From an uncultured Lachnospiraceae bacterium (GTDB taxonomy: Bacteria > Bacillota_A > Clostridia > Lachnospirales > Lachnospiraceae), in assembly GCA_910577835.1 (NCBI GenBank), contig CAJTOU010000071.1:1-13213 (forward strand): a DNA stretch of 13,213 bases. Direction: 5' to 3'. Positions 1 through 6,742 of this stretch are shown one piece after another (the stretch's first letter is position 1; the number at the start of each line of letters is the position of its first letter). The notes beneath the pieces are model-generated. The model worked only from the letters and a program-made list of their open reading frames with translations. It was not told where the DNA came from and made no database searches. Position numbers and translations under genes: made by a program.

Positions 1-52
1 GAGCACGACCTTGCCAAGGTCGGGGCCGCGGGTTCGAGTCCCGTCTCGCGCT
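1..52 (+). tRNA. tRNA-Gly (anticodon GCC), 3' part
   Basis: The first 52 bases are the 3' two thirds of a tRNA. An anticodon arm with stem CGACC/GGTCG and loop TTGCCAA puts GCC in the anticodon position, which reads glycine codons GGC/GGU. A T-arm follows with stem GCGGG/CCCGT and loop TTCGAGT (33-39). The 3' acceptor strand CTCGCGC occupies 45-51 with discriminator T at 52, and CCA is not encoded. The 5' acceptor strand and most of the D-arm lie before the window. A contig starting inside a tRNA is common, because tRNA copies are repeats that break assemblies. Confidence 0.95.
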
Positions 53-67
53 TTTATATTTTTTCAG

Positions 68-98
68 AAAAATCCCAATGTTAGCGGGATTTTTTATT
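68..98 (+). terminator. Rho-independent terminator after tRNA-Gly
   Basis: AAAAATCCC (68-76) pairs with GGGATTTTT (86-94) around a 9-base loop, and the T-run continues to 98. It starts 16 bases after the tRNA discriminator base, so it most likely ends the tRNA transcript. Confidence 0.8.
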
Positions 99-254
99 TT
101 ATAGAAAATTACTTTATATTTGTTATAATGCAGCCTTTAAGAACGCAGTTGTTTATGAGCAAGGAGAAGAGAAAATTTTTACAAATTTATAGTGACACAA
201 AGATTTTATTATGTAAATAAAACACATTCATATATAGAAAATATTGTATTTCTA

Positions 255-263
255 TGTTATACT
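255..263 (+). promoter_or_regulatory. Candidate extended -10 promoter for the c-di-GMP gene
   Basis: TGTTATACT has the TGn extension followed by a -10-like TATACT (258-263), about 57 bases before the ATG at 320. No convincing -35 is visible, as expected for some extended -10 promoters. A similar TGTTATAAT lies at 121-129 with no gene directly behind it. Nothing else in 99-319 looks like a gene; the short open frames there lack ribosome binding sites. Confidence 0.35.
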
Positions 264-319
264 AATAACATTTAGAAAAATAAACAGAAAAAACTCTCAA
301 CAGCATAAAGGAGGAACTT

Positions 320-3300
320 ATGCAGAATACAGAGAATAAGTATACATATGAAAAAGAAGCTGACAGTATAAGCAGAGAGCTTCAGGATTATATAGACAAT
401 CATGAGGGAGCTGCGATGGCTGTTTATATTATGGATATTGACAATTTTAAAGTAGTAGACGAGAATCTGGGAAGACTGTTTGGAGATGAGATTCTCAAGG
501 AAACAGAAGAGCATATCCTTCAGTCATTTAAAAACGAGGATATAGCTGGAAGACTGGGAATAGATAAATTCGTTATCTGCCAGAAGGATTATGAAAGCAT
601 AGAGAACGTGAAGAGAAAGGCAGAGATTTTATGCTTAAAAATGCGTGATGCGTATACGGGAGAAAAACAGGATTATATTGTATCCATGAGTATAGGAATT
701 TCTTTTTATCCTGAGCATGGAAATACAGCAGATGAACTTTTGGAATGTGCGGATAAAGCGCTTATTTATGTAAAGAAGCAAGGAAAAGACAATTATCAGA
801 TTTTTAATGAAGATATCAGAGAAAAGATGAGCGATAACAGGCTCTGGCAGGGATACTATCTGCAAAAGGAGCAGGAAAACAGAGTACGCGCCAGTTTACC
901 GGAATTTGACAGCTTTGGATATGAGCTGATTAAGCTTGCGTTCCATTTGGCAGACGATACGAACAATATACAGAATACTATTAACCTTCTGCTGAAAAAG
1001 GTGGGTATGCACTATGATTTGGATGTGATTGCTGTTCGCGGTCTGATTCAGAAACCGCGCACCCTGCGCTATATGCACGAATATATTAAAGATAAAAGAA
1101 TACCAAACCGTCTTGATTCAGAATGGCAGTACAGCCCACAGGACTGGGAGATATTTTTAAATCATTTTAAAGACGGCTGCTATTTATATTATCAAAGTGA
1201 TGGAGAGTCGTTTGATATTTCAGAGCTGCAGAACAGTCATCTGGAATTTCGTTCCTTTTGTGAGATACCTATTATTAACAATGGAGAAATTATCGGATGT
1301 ATAGATTATATCTGCATTGCAAGGGAGGTTCGTTTTACAGAAAGTGATTTAAATACGCTGAAGATATTTACAAAAGCAATCTCCTTTTATCTGTTGAATA
1401 TAAGAGATTATACAAATACATCACAGAAGCTGGAGCAGTCAGATGACCACGACGCACTGACAGGACTTTTAAAATACGAGGTATTCTGCGATAAGCTGAA
1501 AAAGGCGATGAGCCGCTGGAGAAAGGGAAATTATGTCGTTATTATTTACAGTGATTTAAAGCATTTTAAATATATTAATGAAACCTACGGCTATGATGTG
1601 GGCAACAGACTTTTGAAGAATTTCTGCAATAAAACAGTTAGAGATGTAAAGGGAATGATAGGTGCAGCGAGAGTATATTCTGACAATATTGTATTTGCTG
1701 CTGAATTTCCAGGCAGATTTTCAGATGAAGAGATATACAGAGCGGTAGTGAGAAAAAATAATTCCATAAACAGAGAGCTTCAAATGGCTTTTGTAAATAA
1801 TAATATCAGTGCATGTACAGGAGTGTTTATTGTAAAAAATCCGGAAATAGATATTGAGGTTGCAGTTTCGAATGCAAATATGGCAAGAAAAAAGGCAAAG
1901 AAGGAGGAGCGCAATACCGTAGTTTTGTTTAATGATGAGATGATGCAGGCTGTGGTGCGCCAGATGCAGCTCAATGCTGAACTGCCAAACGCGATTAAAA
2001 ATAAAGAAATCAAGGTTTATTATCAGCCAAAGATTGAGAGTGGAACAGGAAAAATCGTAGGAGCTGAGGCACTTGTCAGATGGCAGAAGATAGATGGAAA
2101 ATTTATTTATCCAGATGAGTTTATTCCGGGATTTGAAGAAAACGGAATGATTGTTGAAATTGATTATTTTGTCTATGAAAGCGTATTCAGAAAAATTAAG
2201 GAGAGACTGGATAATGGTCAGCCGATTGTACCGATTTCCATGAATATATCCAGTGTGCATTTAAGAGAAGATGAGCTGTTTATTTATATTAAATATCTGT
2301 TTGAAAAATATCAGATTCCGACAAAATATGTGGAATTTGAGCTGACAGAGAGTATTTATATTGAAAATCTGGAAAAGGCATTAAAGCTGGTACATCAGCT
2401 TCAGGCTATGGGAATACGGATTTCGATGGATGATTTTGGTTCTGGTTATTCGTCGCTTAATTTGTTAAATAATATTCCAATCGATATTTTAAAGGTAGAT
2501 AAAATATTCTTATATGGAAATAAACTTACGGTAAATCAGAAAATTATTATATCCAGTATTATTGAAATGGCGTCAAAGCTGAATATCCGCGTGGTATGTG
2601 AGGGCGTGGAGACAAGCGAGCAGGCGAATTTTCTGACAGTAATCGGATGCGATATGATACAGGGATATTATTATTCCAAGCCGCTGCCGGAGGATGAGTT
2701 CTGTACTTATATTGATGAACATATTAAGATTAAAGCAAAGCTTGTCAGCTTCCCGCTGGATGGTAATTTTGATGACGTAGATAAAAAGTTATCAGGTTAT
2801 TATATCGGAAATCATCCACAGTTTGCCGAGGGACCGTTTGATAATACAAAGGCTCTGAAATGTGTAGGAGGAAGTATTTTAAGCGATATGGTTGGTCTTC
2901 CGGTGGAATCTTTTACAAACAGCAGCTATACGATTACCTGCTGGGCGAAGGTAGATAAAGAAAGTATGTGGTCAAGCGTTGTCTGTATGGAATTTGAAAA
3001 TGGATTTAACAGTATTATGCCGAATGCGGGCGATTTAAAGGCGGATTTTCGTATTAAGCTTGACAGAGAGGTGGATATATGGCATGATACAGGTTCAGAG
3101 GTACTTCCTGATGAGGAGTGGCATTTTTATGCGGCGACCTACAATGCGCAGACAAGAGTGGGAATTTTATATGTAGATAATGTGATTGCCGGATATATAG
3201 AAAATGTTCCGATATTGAGCGGCATTACCCGTATACTGGTTGGCGGAGATGTCTATACATCACCATTTCATGGTTTGATTGCGCAGATTAATATCTTTAA

Positions 3301-3412
3301 TCAGTCTCTTTCCAAAATGGATATAGAGGTTATCTATGAGAATGAGGAGAAACGTCTTTCTAAAAAGGTAAGAGAAGGACGGGAAGCGAAGGAAAAGATT
3401 TATTCAAGGTAA
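320..3412 (+). CDS. c-di-GMP phosphodiesterase: GGDEF*-GAF-GGDEF*-EAL-LamG
   Basis: A 1030-residue protein, started at an ATG 5 bases behind AAGGAGG (308-314). Domains seen: a GGDEF fold (about 33-165) whose signature reads GIDKF (80-84); a GAF-like region (about 200-360); a second GGDEF fold (about 374-540; DALTGL at 378-383) whose signature reads YSDNI (453-457); and an EAL domain (about 550-800). The EAL domain keeps its usual catalytic and metal residues: E583 in EALVRW, N642, E674 and E677 in ELTES, D704/D705 in DDFGSG, K725, E761 and E764 in EGVET, and Q781. The C-terminus (about 835-1005) resembles a LamG/concanavalin fold, with WHFYAATY, GILYVDN and FHGLIAQINIF. There is no signal peptide or membrane span. 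From family knowledge, both GGDEF domains should be inactive cyclases and the EAL domain should hydrolyse c-di-GMP to pGpG. The signal sensed is unknown. Confidence 0.9.
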   Translation: MQNTENKYTYEKEADSISRELQDYIDNHEGAAMAVYIMDIDNFKVVDENLGRLFGDEILKETEEHILQSFKNEDIAGRLGIDKFVICQKDYESIENVKRKAEILCLKMRDAYTGEKQDYIVSMSIGISFYPEHGNTADELLECADKALIYVKKQGKDNYQIFNEDIREKMSDNRLWQGYYLQKEQENRVRASLPEFDSFGYELIKLAFHLADDTNNIQNTINLLLKKVGMHYDLDVIAVRGLIQKPRTLRYMHEYIKDKRIPNRLDSEWQYSPQDWEIFLNHFKDGCYLYYQSDGESFDISELQNSHLEFRSFCEIPIINNGEIIGCIDYICIAREVRFTESDLNTLKIFTKAISFYLLNIRDYTNTSQKLEQSDDHDALTGLLKYEVFCDKLKKAMSRWRKGNYVVIIYSDLKHFKYINETYGYDVGNRLLKNFCNKTVRDVKGMIGAARVYSDNIVFAAEFPGRFSDEEIYRAVVRKNNSINRELQMAFVNNNISACTGVFIVKNPEIDIEVAVSNANMARKKAKKEERNTVVLFNDEMMQAVVRQMQLNAELPNAIKNKEIKVYYQPKIESGTGKIVGAEALVRWQKIDGKFIYPDEFIPGFEENGMIVEIDYFVYESVFRKIKERLDNGQPIVPISMNISSVHLREDELFIYIKYLFEKYQIPTKYVEFELTESIYIENLEKALKLVHQLQAMGIRISMDDFGSGYSSLNLLNNIPIDILKVDKIFLYGNKLTVNQKIIISSIIEMASKLNIRVVCEGVETSEQANFLTVIGCDMIQGYYYSKPLPEDEFCTYIDEHIKIKAKLVSFPLDGNFDDVDKKLSGYYIGNHPQFAEGPFDNTKALKCVGGSILSDMVGLPVESFTNSSYTITCWAKVDKESMWSSVVCMEFENGFNSIMPNAGDLKADFRIKLDREVDIWHDTGSEVLPDEEWHFYAATYNAQTRVGILYVDNVIAGYIENVPILSGITRILVGGDVYTSPFHGLIAQINIFNQSLSKMDIEVIYENEEKRLSKKVREGREAKEKIYSR

Positions 3413-3416
3413 TTTG

Positions 3417-3431
3417 TAATTTTATAAATTA
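3417..3431 (+). promoter_or_regulatory. Candidate -10 region for the queuosine operon
   Basis: TAATTTTATAAATTA is an AT-only palindrome just after the stop of the c-di-GMP gene. It holds TATAAA at 3423-3428. A start about 7 bases downstream would place the RNA 5' end at the first stem of the riboswitch (3439), which fits the usual arrangement. No good -35 is visible upstream, inside the end of the preceding gene. Position is the main argument. Confidence 0.3.
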
Positions 3432-3438
3432 AAACATA

Positions 3439-3480
3439 AGACAGTTCAGTAGTACCTTCCTGTCTCTAAACAAAACCGGG
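3439..3480 (+). ncRNA. preQ1-I riboswitch aptamer (type II-like)
   Basis: P1 is AGACAG (3439-3444) with CTGTCT (3460-3465). The 15-base loop contains CAGTAGTACC, and the A-rich tail CTAAACAAAACCGGG (3466-3480) ends in GGG, which can pair with CC at 3455-3456 to make the H-type pseudoknot. The small hairpin, the CAGUA..ACC loop and the AACAAAAC tail match my memory of type II preQ1-I aptamers such as the Thermoanaerobacter tengcongensis one. Here the loop is a few bases longer, with an extra TTC. It lies 237 bases before queD, the usual place for this class. The ligand is the queuosine precursor preQ1; binding should switch the downstream genes off. Confidence 0.7.
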
Positions 3481-3510
3481 ACTGTTATCAAGAGGGAAAC
3501 TTATTTGTAA

Positions 3511-3540
3511 CGGCGCGGTGCAGACTGCGCCGGTTTTATT
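3511..3540 (+). terminator. Attenuator terminator of the preQ1 riboswitch
   Basis: CGGCGCGGT (3511-3519) pairs with ACTGCGCCG (3524-3532) around a GCAG tetraloop, followed by GTTTTATT. This is a strong intrinsic terminator between the aptamer and queD, so it must be conditional for the operon to be expressed. AAAACCGG in the aptamer tail (3472-3479) is fully complementary to CCGGTTTT (3530-3537), which forms the end of the terminator stem and its T-run. That offers an antiterminator when the tail is not locked by preQ1. Confidence 0.8.
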
Positions 3541-3611
3541 GGGGCAATTAACATAATCGGCCTTTGACCGGTTTTCTAACAGGTACCGGTTATATATTTA
3601 GAAGGTCAGTT

Positions 3612-3645
3612 CAGTCAGCTTTTTGGTTATAAGGTTTGCTGGCTG
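3612..3645 (+). promoter_or_regulatory. Second leader hairpin before queD
   Basis: CAGTCAGC (3612-3619) pairs with GCTGGCTG (3638-3645) over 8 bp, with one G-T pair and an 18-base loop, followed by TATATATTATTTT. It stands 15 bases before a strong AGGAGG and could affect translation or act as a weak terminator. It begins inside a second copy of CAGTTCAGT (3607-3615), a 9-mer also found in the aptamer (3442-3450). Function is not known. Confidence 0.35.
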
Positions 3646-3676
3646 TATATATTATTTTACAGGAGGATTTCTCGAT

Positions 3677-3706
3677 ATGGATATGGTTTGTCCATATTTT
3701 GAGTAG
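3677..3706 (+). CDS. Possible 9-residue leader ORF (MDMVCPYFE)
   Basis: The best ribosome binding site in this leader, AGGAGG at 3661-3666, is not in position for queD. It sits 10 bases before ATG 3677, which opens a frame of nine codons (MDMVCPYFE) ending in TAG at 3704-3706. queD starts 10 bases after that stop, with a weaker and very close AGAAGGG (3708-3714). The arrangement suggests translational coupling: ribosomes that finish the leader restart at queD. Nothing shows that the peptide itself matters. Alternatively, the strong site could be chance or serve an unusual queD start. Confidence 0.35.
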   Translation: MDMVCPYFE

Positions 3707-3716
3707 CAGAAGGGAT

Positions 3717-4139
3717 ATGTATATTTTAAAAACAGAGCAGAGTTTTGATTCCGCCCATTTTCTTTCCGGTTATGAGGGAAAGTGTGCGAATATCCATGGG
3801 CACAGATGGCGGGTAATTATAGAGGTAAAGACGGAACAGCTTGCGAAAGACCAGCAGCTTCGGGGAATGTATGTGGATTTTTCTACACTGAAAGCAGATT
3901 TGTTAAAGGAAACAGAGAAGCTTGACCACGCATTGATTGTGGAAGAGGGTTCTTTGAAGGAAAAAACGATAGAAGCATTAAAAGAGGAAAATTTTAAAAT
4001 GATTATGGTTGATTTCAGACCAACGGCAGAGAATTTTTCCAAATATTTTTATGACAAGATGAAGCTGTATGGATATCATGTAAAATGTGCCACAGTTTAT
4101 GAAACGCCGAAAAACAGCGCAGGTTATTATGAGGAATAG
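3717..4139 (+). CDS. queD: QueD, 6-carboxytetrahydropterin synthase
   Basis: A 140-residue T-fold enzyme that converts dihydroneopterin triphosphate to 6-carboxy-5,6,7,8-tetrahydropterin, step two of preQ0/queuosine synthesis (EC 4.1.2.50), in the cytosol. The zinc ligands are H14 (in SFDSAHFL) and H27 and H29 (in NIHGHRW). The catalytic Cys is C23 and the catalytic pair D70-H71. The conserved PTAEN (102-106) and ETP (129-131) are present. The start MYILKTEQSFDSAHF matches the usual QueD N-terminus. An upstream in-frame TTG at 3636 would add 27 unrelated residues and has no good binding site. It is first in the operon behind the preQ1 riboswitch and possibly coupled to the leader ORF. Confidence 0.95.
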   Translation: MYILKTEQSFDSAHFLSGYEGKCANIHGHRWRVIIEVKTEQLAKDQQLRGMYVDFSTLKADLLKETEKLDHALIVEEGSLKEKTIEALKEENFKMIMVDFRPTAENFSKYFYDKMKLYGYHVKCATVYETPKNSAGYYEE

Positions 4140-4266
4140 AAAGCATGGAGAGAAGACATTCAAAAAGGCAGCAGAATATAAGGAAATAATGGAAGTTAAA
4201 ATGATATACAAAGAGGCAGTAATGTATAAGAAAGCAGAGAAAATAATGTAACAGAGAGGTAATGAT

Positions 4267-4950
4267 ATGCAAAAAGGCAGCCGGATAGAATACAAAGTTG
4301 CAGAAAAGTTTACAAGTATTAACGGAGAAGGAAAGTGCGCCGGACAACTTGCTGTATTTATCAGATTTCAGGGATGTAATTTAAACTGTGAATATTGTGA
4401 TACAAAATGGGCAAATGAAGAACAGGCAGCTTATGAAGTAATGACAGAGCAGGATATTTATACTTATATTAAAAGTACGAAAATAAAAAATGTTACGCTT
4501 ACAGGTGGAGAGCCGCTGTTACAGCCGGAAATAGGAGCATTGATTCAAAAATTATCCGAGGATACAAAACTTCGGGTGGAAATAGAAACAAACGGAAGCG
4601 TTTGTATAAAAGAATATCAGAAAATAGAAAATCCTCCGGAATTTACAATGGATTATAAACTGCCGATAAGCGGGATGACAAATTTTATGTGTCTGGAAAA
4701 TTTTTTGTATTTGAAAAAAAAGGATACAGTAAAGTTTGTAGTGGGAGGAAAAAGCGATTTGGAGATGGCGAAACAGGTAATTGAAAAATATAGATTAACT
4801 GAAAAATGCAGTGTTTATTTCAGCCCTGTATTTGGAAGAATAAATCCTGTAAAAATAGTGGAATTTATGCTGGAAAATCAGATGAATCAGGTAAATCTTC
4901 AGCTTCAGATGCATAAGTTTATCTGGGAGCCGGAAAAGCGTGGAGTTTGA
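4267..4950 (+). CDS. queE: QueE, 7-carboxy-7-deazaguanine synthase (radical SAM)
   Basis: A 227-residue radical SAM enzyme that rearranges 6-carboxytetrahydropterin to 7-carboxy-7-deazaguanine (EC 4.3.99.3). The 4Fe-4S motif CxxxCxxC is C37, C41 and C44 in GCNLNCEYC. The SAM-contacting TGGEP is 79-83. SINGEG (17-22) near the start and QLQMHKFIW near the end are typical of QueE. Length is normal for the family. ATG 4267 lies 7 bases behind AGAGAGG (4253-4259). The 127-base spacer after queD is A- and purine-rich and shows no promoter or terminator, so it is probably read from the riboswitch-controlled transcript. It repeats CAAAAAGGCAGC (near 4161) from the first codons of queE. Confidence 0.95.
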   Translation: MQKGSRIEYKVAEKFTSINGEGKCAGQLAVFIRFQGCNLNCEYCDTKWANEEQAAYEVMTEQDIYTYIKSTKIKNVTLTGGEPLLQPEIGALIQKLSEDTKLRVEIETNGSVCIKEYQKIENPPEFTMDYKLPISGMTNFMCLENFLYLKKKDTVKFVVGGKSDLEMAKQVIEKYRLTEKCSVYFSPVFGRINPVKIVEFMLENQMNQVNLQLQMHKFIWEPEKRGV

Positions 4951-5025
4951 TAAAACAGGTTTAATAAAATAGAAGTGTTTTACAGACAGTATTATGGGAA
5001 ATTTCAGACAGATAATCAACTGCTG

Positions 5026-5043
5026 GTTAATTATAATATTAAC
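5026..5043. repeat. 18-bp AT-rich inverted repeat upstream of folE
   Basis: GTTAAT (5026-5031) and ATTAAC (5038-5043) are perfect arms around TATAAT. It lies in the 178-base spacer between queE and folE. The centre looks like a -10 box, but no -35 stands at the right distance. It could be an operator or an internal promoter element giving folE expression independent of preQ1, which would make sense because folE also feeds folate synthesis. That is inference. Confidence 0.3.
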
Positions 5044-5128
5044 TAAAATGTTGACTGGCTGTTGCAAAGTAATTTCCTGTAAATATAGAAGCAGCAGAAT
5101 CGTTTTGCAGAAAGGAAGAATAAATAAT

Positions 5129-5704
5129 ATGGCAATAGATACAGAAGCAGTAAAGAAGCATATCAGGGGATTGATTGAGGCATTGGGAGAAAATCCGGAC
5201 AGGGAAGGATTGAAGGAGACACCTGACAGAGTTGCGAGAATGTATGAGGAGGTTTTTGAAGGAATCGGATATACAAATCATGAAATTGCGCAGATGTATA
5301 ATAAAACCTTTGAGGAGGAGCTTGAGTTTGAAAATTGCAGTCAGGATGTTGTAATTGTGCGGGATATTGATATTTTCAGCTATTGCGAACATCATCTTGC
5401 ACTGATGTATGATATGAAAGTGACAGTTGCCTATGTGCCGAATGGGAAGGTAATAGGACTCAGCAAAATTGCAAGAATCGCAGATATGGTATCAAAGCGG
5501 CTGCAGCTTCAGGAGCGTATTGGAACAGATATTGCGGATATTATTTCCGAGGTGACAGGTTCGCCGGATGTGGCGGTGTTAATAGAAGGAAACCATAGCT
5601 GCATGAGTGCAAGAGGGATAAAGAAGCCAAATGCGAAGACTTATACAACTACTCTGCGGGGAAGGTTTAAGACAGATACAGGACTTCAAATGCGTCTGAA
5701 ATGA
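5129..5704 (+). CDS. folE: FolE, GTP cyclohydrolase I (type IA)
   Basis: A 191-residue enzyme that opens GTP to 7,8-dihydroneopterin triphosphate (EC 3.5.4.16), the entry step for both queuosine and folate. The zinc site is seen as C86 and H89 in CEHH (86-89) and C158 in HSCMSARG. The substrate-binding region GKVIGLSKIARI (106-117) and the N-terminal NPDREGLKETPDRVARMYEE block are typical. ATG 5129 is chosen because the family starts here and AAAGGAAG (5111-5118) precedes it; the frame is open upstream to 4994 but that part is not FolE-like. In this operon it supplies substrate to QueD. Confidence 0.95.
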   Translation: MAIDTEAVKKHIRGLIEALGENPDREGLKETPDRVARMYEEVFEGIGYTNHEIAQMYNKTFEEELEFENCSQDVVIVRDIDIFSYCEHHLALMYDMKVTVAYVPNGKVIGLSKIARIADMVSKRLQLQERIGTDIADIISEVTGSPDVAVLIEGNHSCMSARGIKKPNAKTYTTTLRGRFKTDTGLQMRLK

Positions 5705-5762
5705 AAAAGCGGATAAATATAAACAGTAAGAACTACAAATCAAAGCCGAGAATTTTAAATAG

Positions 5763-5880
5763 AAAACAGTAAATAGAAATGAAAACTAAGAATTTCGAAT
5801 AAAAAACAGTAAATAGAAATAAAAATCAGAAACTGAAAACAGAAAAAGAATACAAAAAGGAAATATCGAAAGGAAATATC
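5763..5880 (+). repeat. Short direct repeats in the folE-queC spacer
   Basis: AAAACAGTAAATAGAAAT occurs at 5763-5780 and again at 5803-5820 (18 bp, 40-bp period). AAAGGAAATATC occurs at 5856-5867 and 5869-5880 (12 bp, 13-bp period). The whole spacer 5705-5890 is A- and purine-rich on the + strand, with no gene, promoter or terminator that I can see. The repeats look like local slippage duplications. The second pair contains AAAGGA, which may serve as a distant ribosome binding site for queC. Confidence 0.75.
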
Positions 5881-5890
5881 AAAAAAAGTT

Positions 5891-6598
5891 ATGATGAAAG
5901 CATTAGTGTTAGTAAGCGGAGGAATAGATAGTACGACCAGCCTTGGCATGGCAGTAGAAAAATATGGCAAGGAAAATGTAGTGGCTCTCTCTATGTATTA
6001 TGGACAGAAGCATACAAAAGAGATAGAGGCGGCGCAGAAAATCACAGAATATTACGGGGTAGAGCATATTTCTCTGGATTTGACAAAAATATTTGAATAC
6101 AGCGATTGTTCGCTTCTGTCACATTCTGAAAAGGAAATACCTCATGAGTCGTATGAAAATCAGATAGAAAAAACGCAGGGAGCGCCGCTGTCTACCTATG
6201 TGCCGTTTCGAAACGGACTGTTTCTTGCCTCAGCGGCAAGTATTGCGATTTCTAAAAATTGTGAGGTTATTTATTATGGAGTACATGCAGATGATGCCGC
6301 TGGAAACGCTTATCCTGACTGTTCGGATGAATTTCACAGGGCTATGCGGGATGCAGTTCGCATAGGAAGCGGGAATCAGGTGACAATAGAAGCGCCTTTT
6401 GTAAACTGGACAAAGGCACGGGTGGTGAAAAAGGGACTGGAGCTTAAAGTGCCATATCAATATACATGGAGCTGCTATGAGGGGGGAGAAAAGCCATGTG
6501 GTGTCTGCGGCACCTGCAGAGACAGGGCAGAAGCGTTCAGATTGAATAAAATAGAGGACCCGGCGTTAATAAAAACGGAGGAAAAAAACAGGAATTAA
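5891..6598 (+). CDS. queC: QueC, 7-cyano-7-deazaguanine (preQ0) synthase
   Basis: A 235-residue ATP-dependent enzyme that turns 7-carboxy-7-deazaguanine into preQ0 with ammonia (EC 6.3.4.20). The PP-loop SGGIDST is at 9-15, and YYGVHADDAAGNAYPDC (128-144) is a family hallmark. The zinc-binding cysteines are C195, C203, C206 and C209 in CYEGGEKPCGVCGTC. Two ATGs stand together (5891 and 5894); either fits, and the second begins MKALVLVSGG as many QueCs do. No strong ribosome binding site is close, the nearest GGA being about 17 bases upstream, so translation may be weak or depend on the A-rich leader. It is the last gene of the operon. No clear terminator follows in 6599-6742. Confidence 0.95.
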   Translation: MMKALVLVSGGIDSTTSLGMAVEKYGKENVVALSMYYGQKHTKEIEAAQKITEYYGVEHISLDLTKIFEYSDCSLLSHSEKEIPHESYENQIEKTQGAPLSTYVPFRNGLFLASAASIAISKNCEVIYYGVHADDAAGNAYPDCSDEFHRAMRDAVRIGSGNQVTIEAPFVNWTKARVVKKGLELKVPYQYTWSCYEGGEKPCGVCGTCRDRAEAFRLNKIEDPALIKTEEKNRN

Positions 6599-6742
6599 TC
6601 TCAATGCTTGTCAAAGCAGGAATTGTGTTTCCACTGAAAATAAAACAGCAAATATACATTGTGGAGAGCAGACATATATTAAAAAAAAGATATATGTAAA
6701 TTGAAATTTAACGCTCCCAAATATTGACTAAGGAGATAATTT

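Noticed and set aside
128..220. Open frame from ATG 128 after a TGTTATAAT box
   Set aside because: No ribosome binding site at either possible ATG, short, and no familiar sequence; the AAGGAG at 160-165 has no start behind it.
1721..2260. Long open frame on the minus strand inside the c-di-GMP gene
   Set aside because: It is a shadow of the EAL/GGDEF coding sequence, which has clear domains and a strong ribosome binding site on the plus strand.
320..3412. Bifunctional diguanylate cyclase/phosphodiesterase
   Set aside because: Both GGDEF signatures are degenerate, so cyclase activity is not supported; only the EAL half looks active.
4189..4251. A 20-codon frame (MEVKMIYKEAVMYKKAEKIM) between queD and queE
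   Set aside because: The preceding AAGGAA is only 3 bases from the ATG, and the composition follows the purine-rich spacer. It could be a relic of the spacer duplications and is not convincing as a gene.
4994..5128. N-terminal extension of FolE to ATG 4994
   Set aside because: The added 45 residues are unlike FolE, and the ATG at 5129 has a proper ribosome binding site and matches the family start.
5763..5880. CRISPR-like array in the folE-queC spacer
   Set aside because: Only two copies of each repeat, with different lengths and periods, no proper spacers and no cas genes; simple local duplications explain it.
6673..6696. CATATAT / ATATATG inverted repeat after queC as a terminator
   Set aside because: The stem is only A-T rich and no T-run follows on the plus strand; it is too weak to call.
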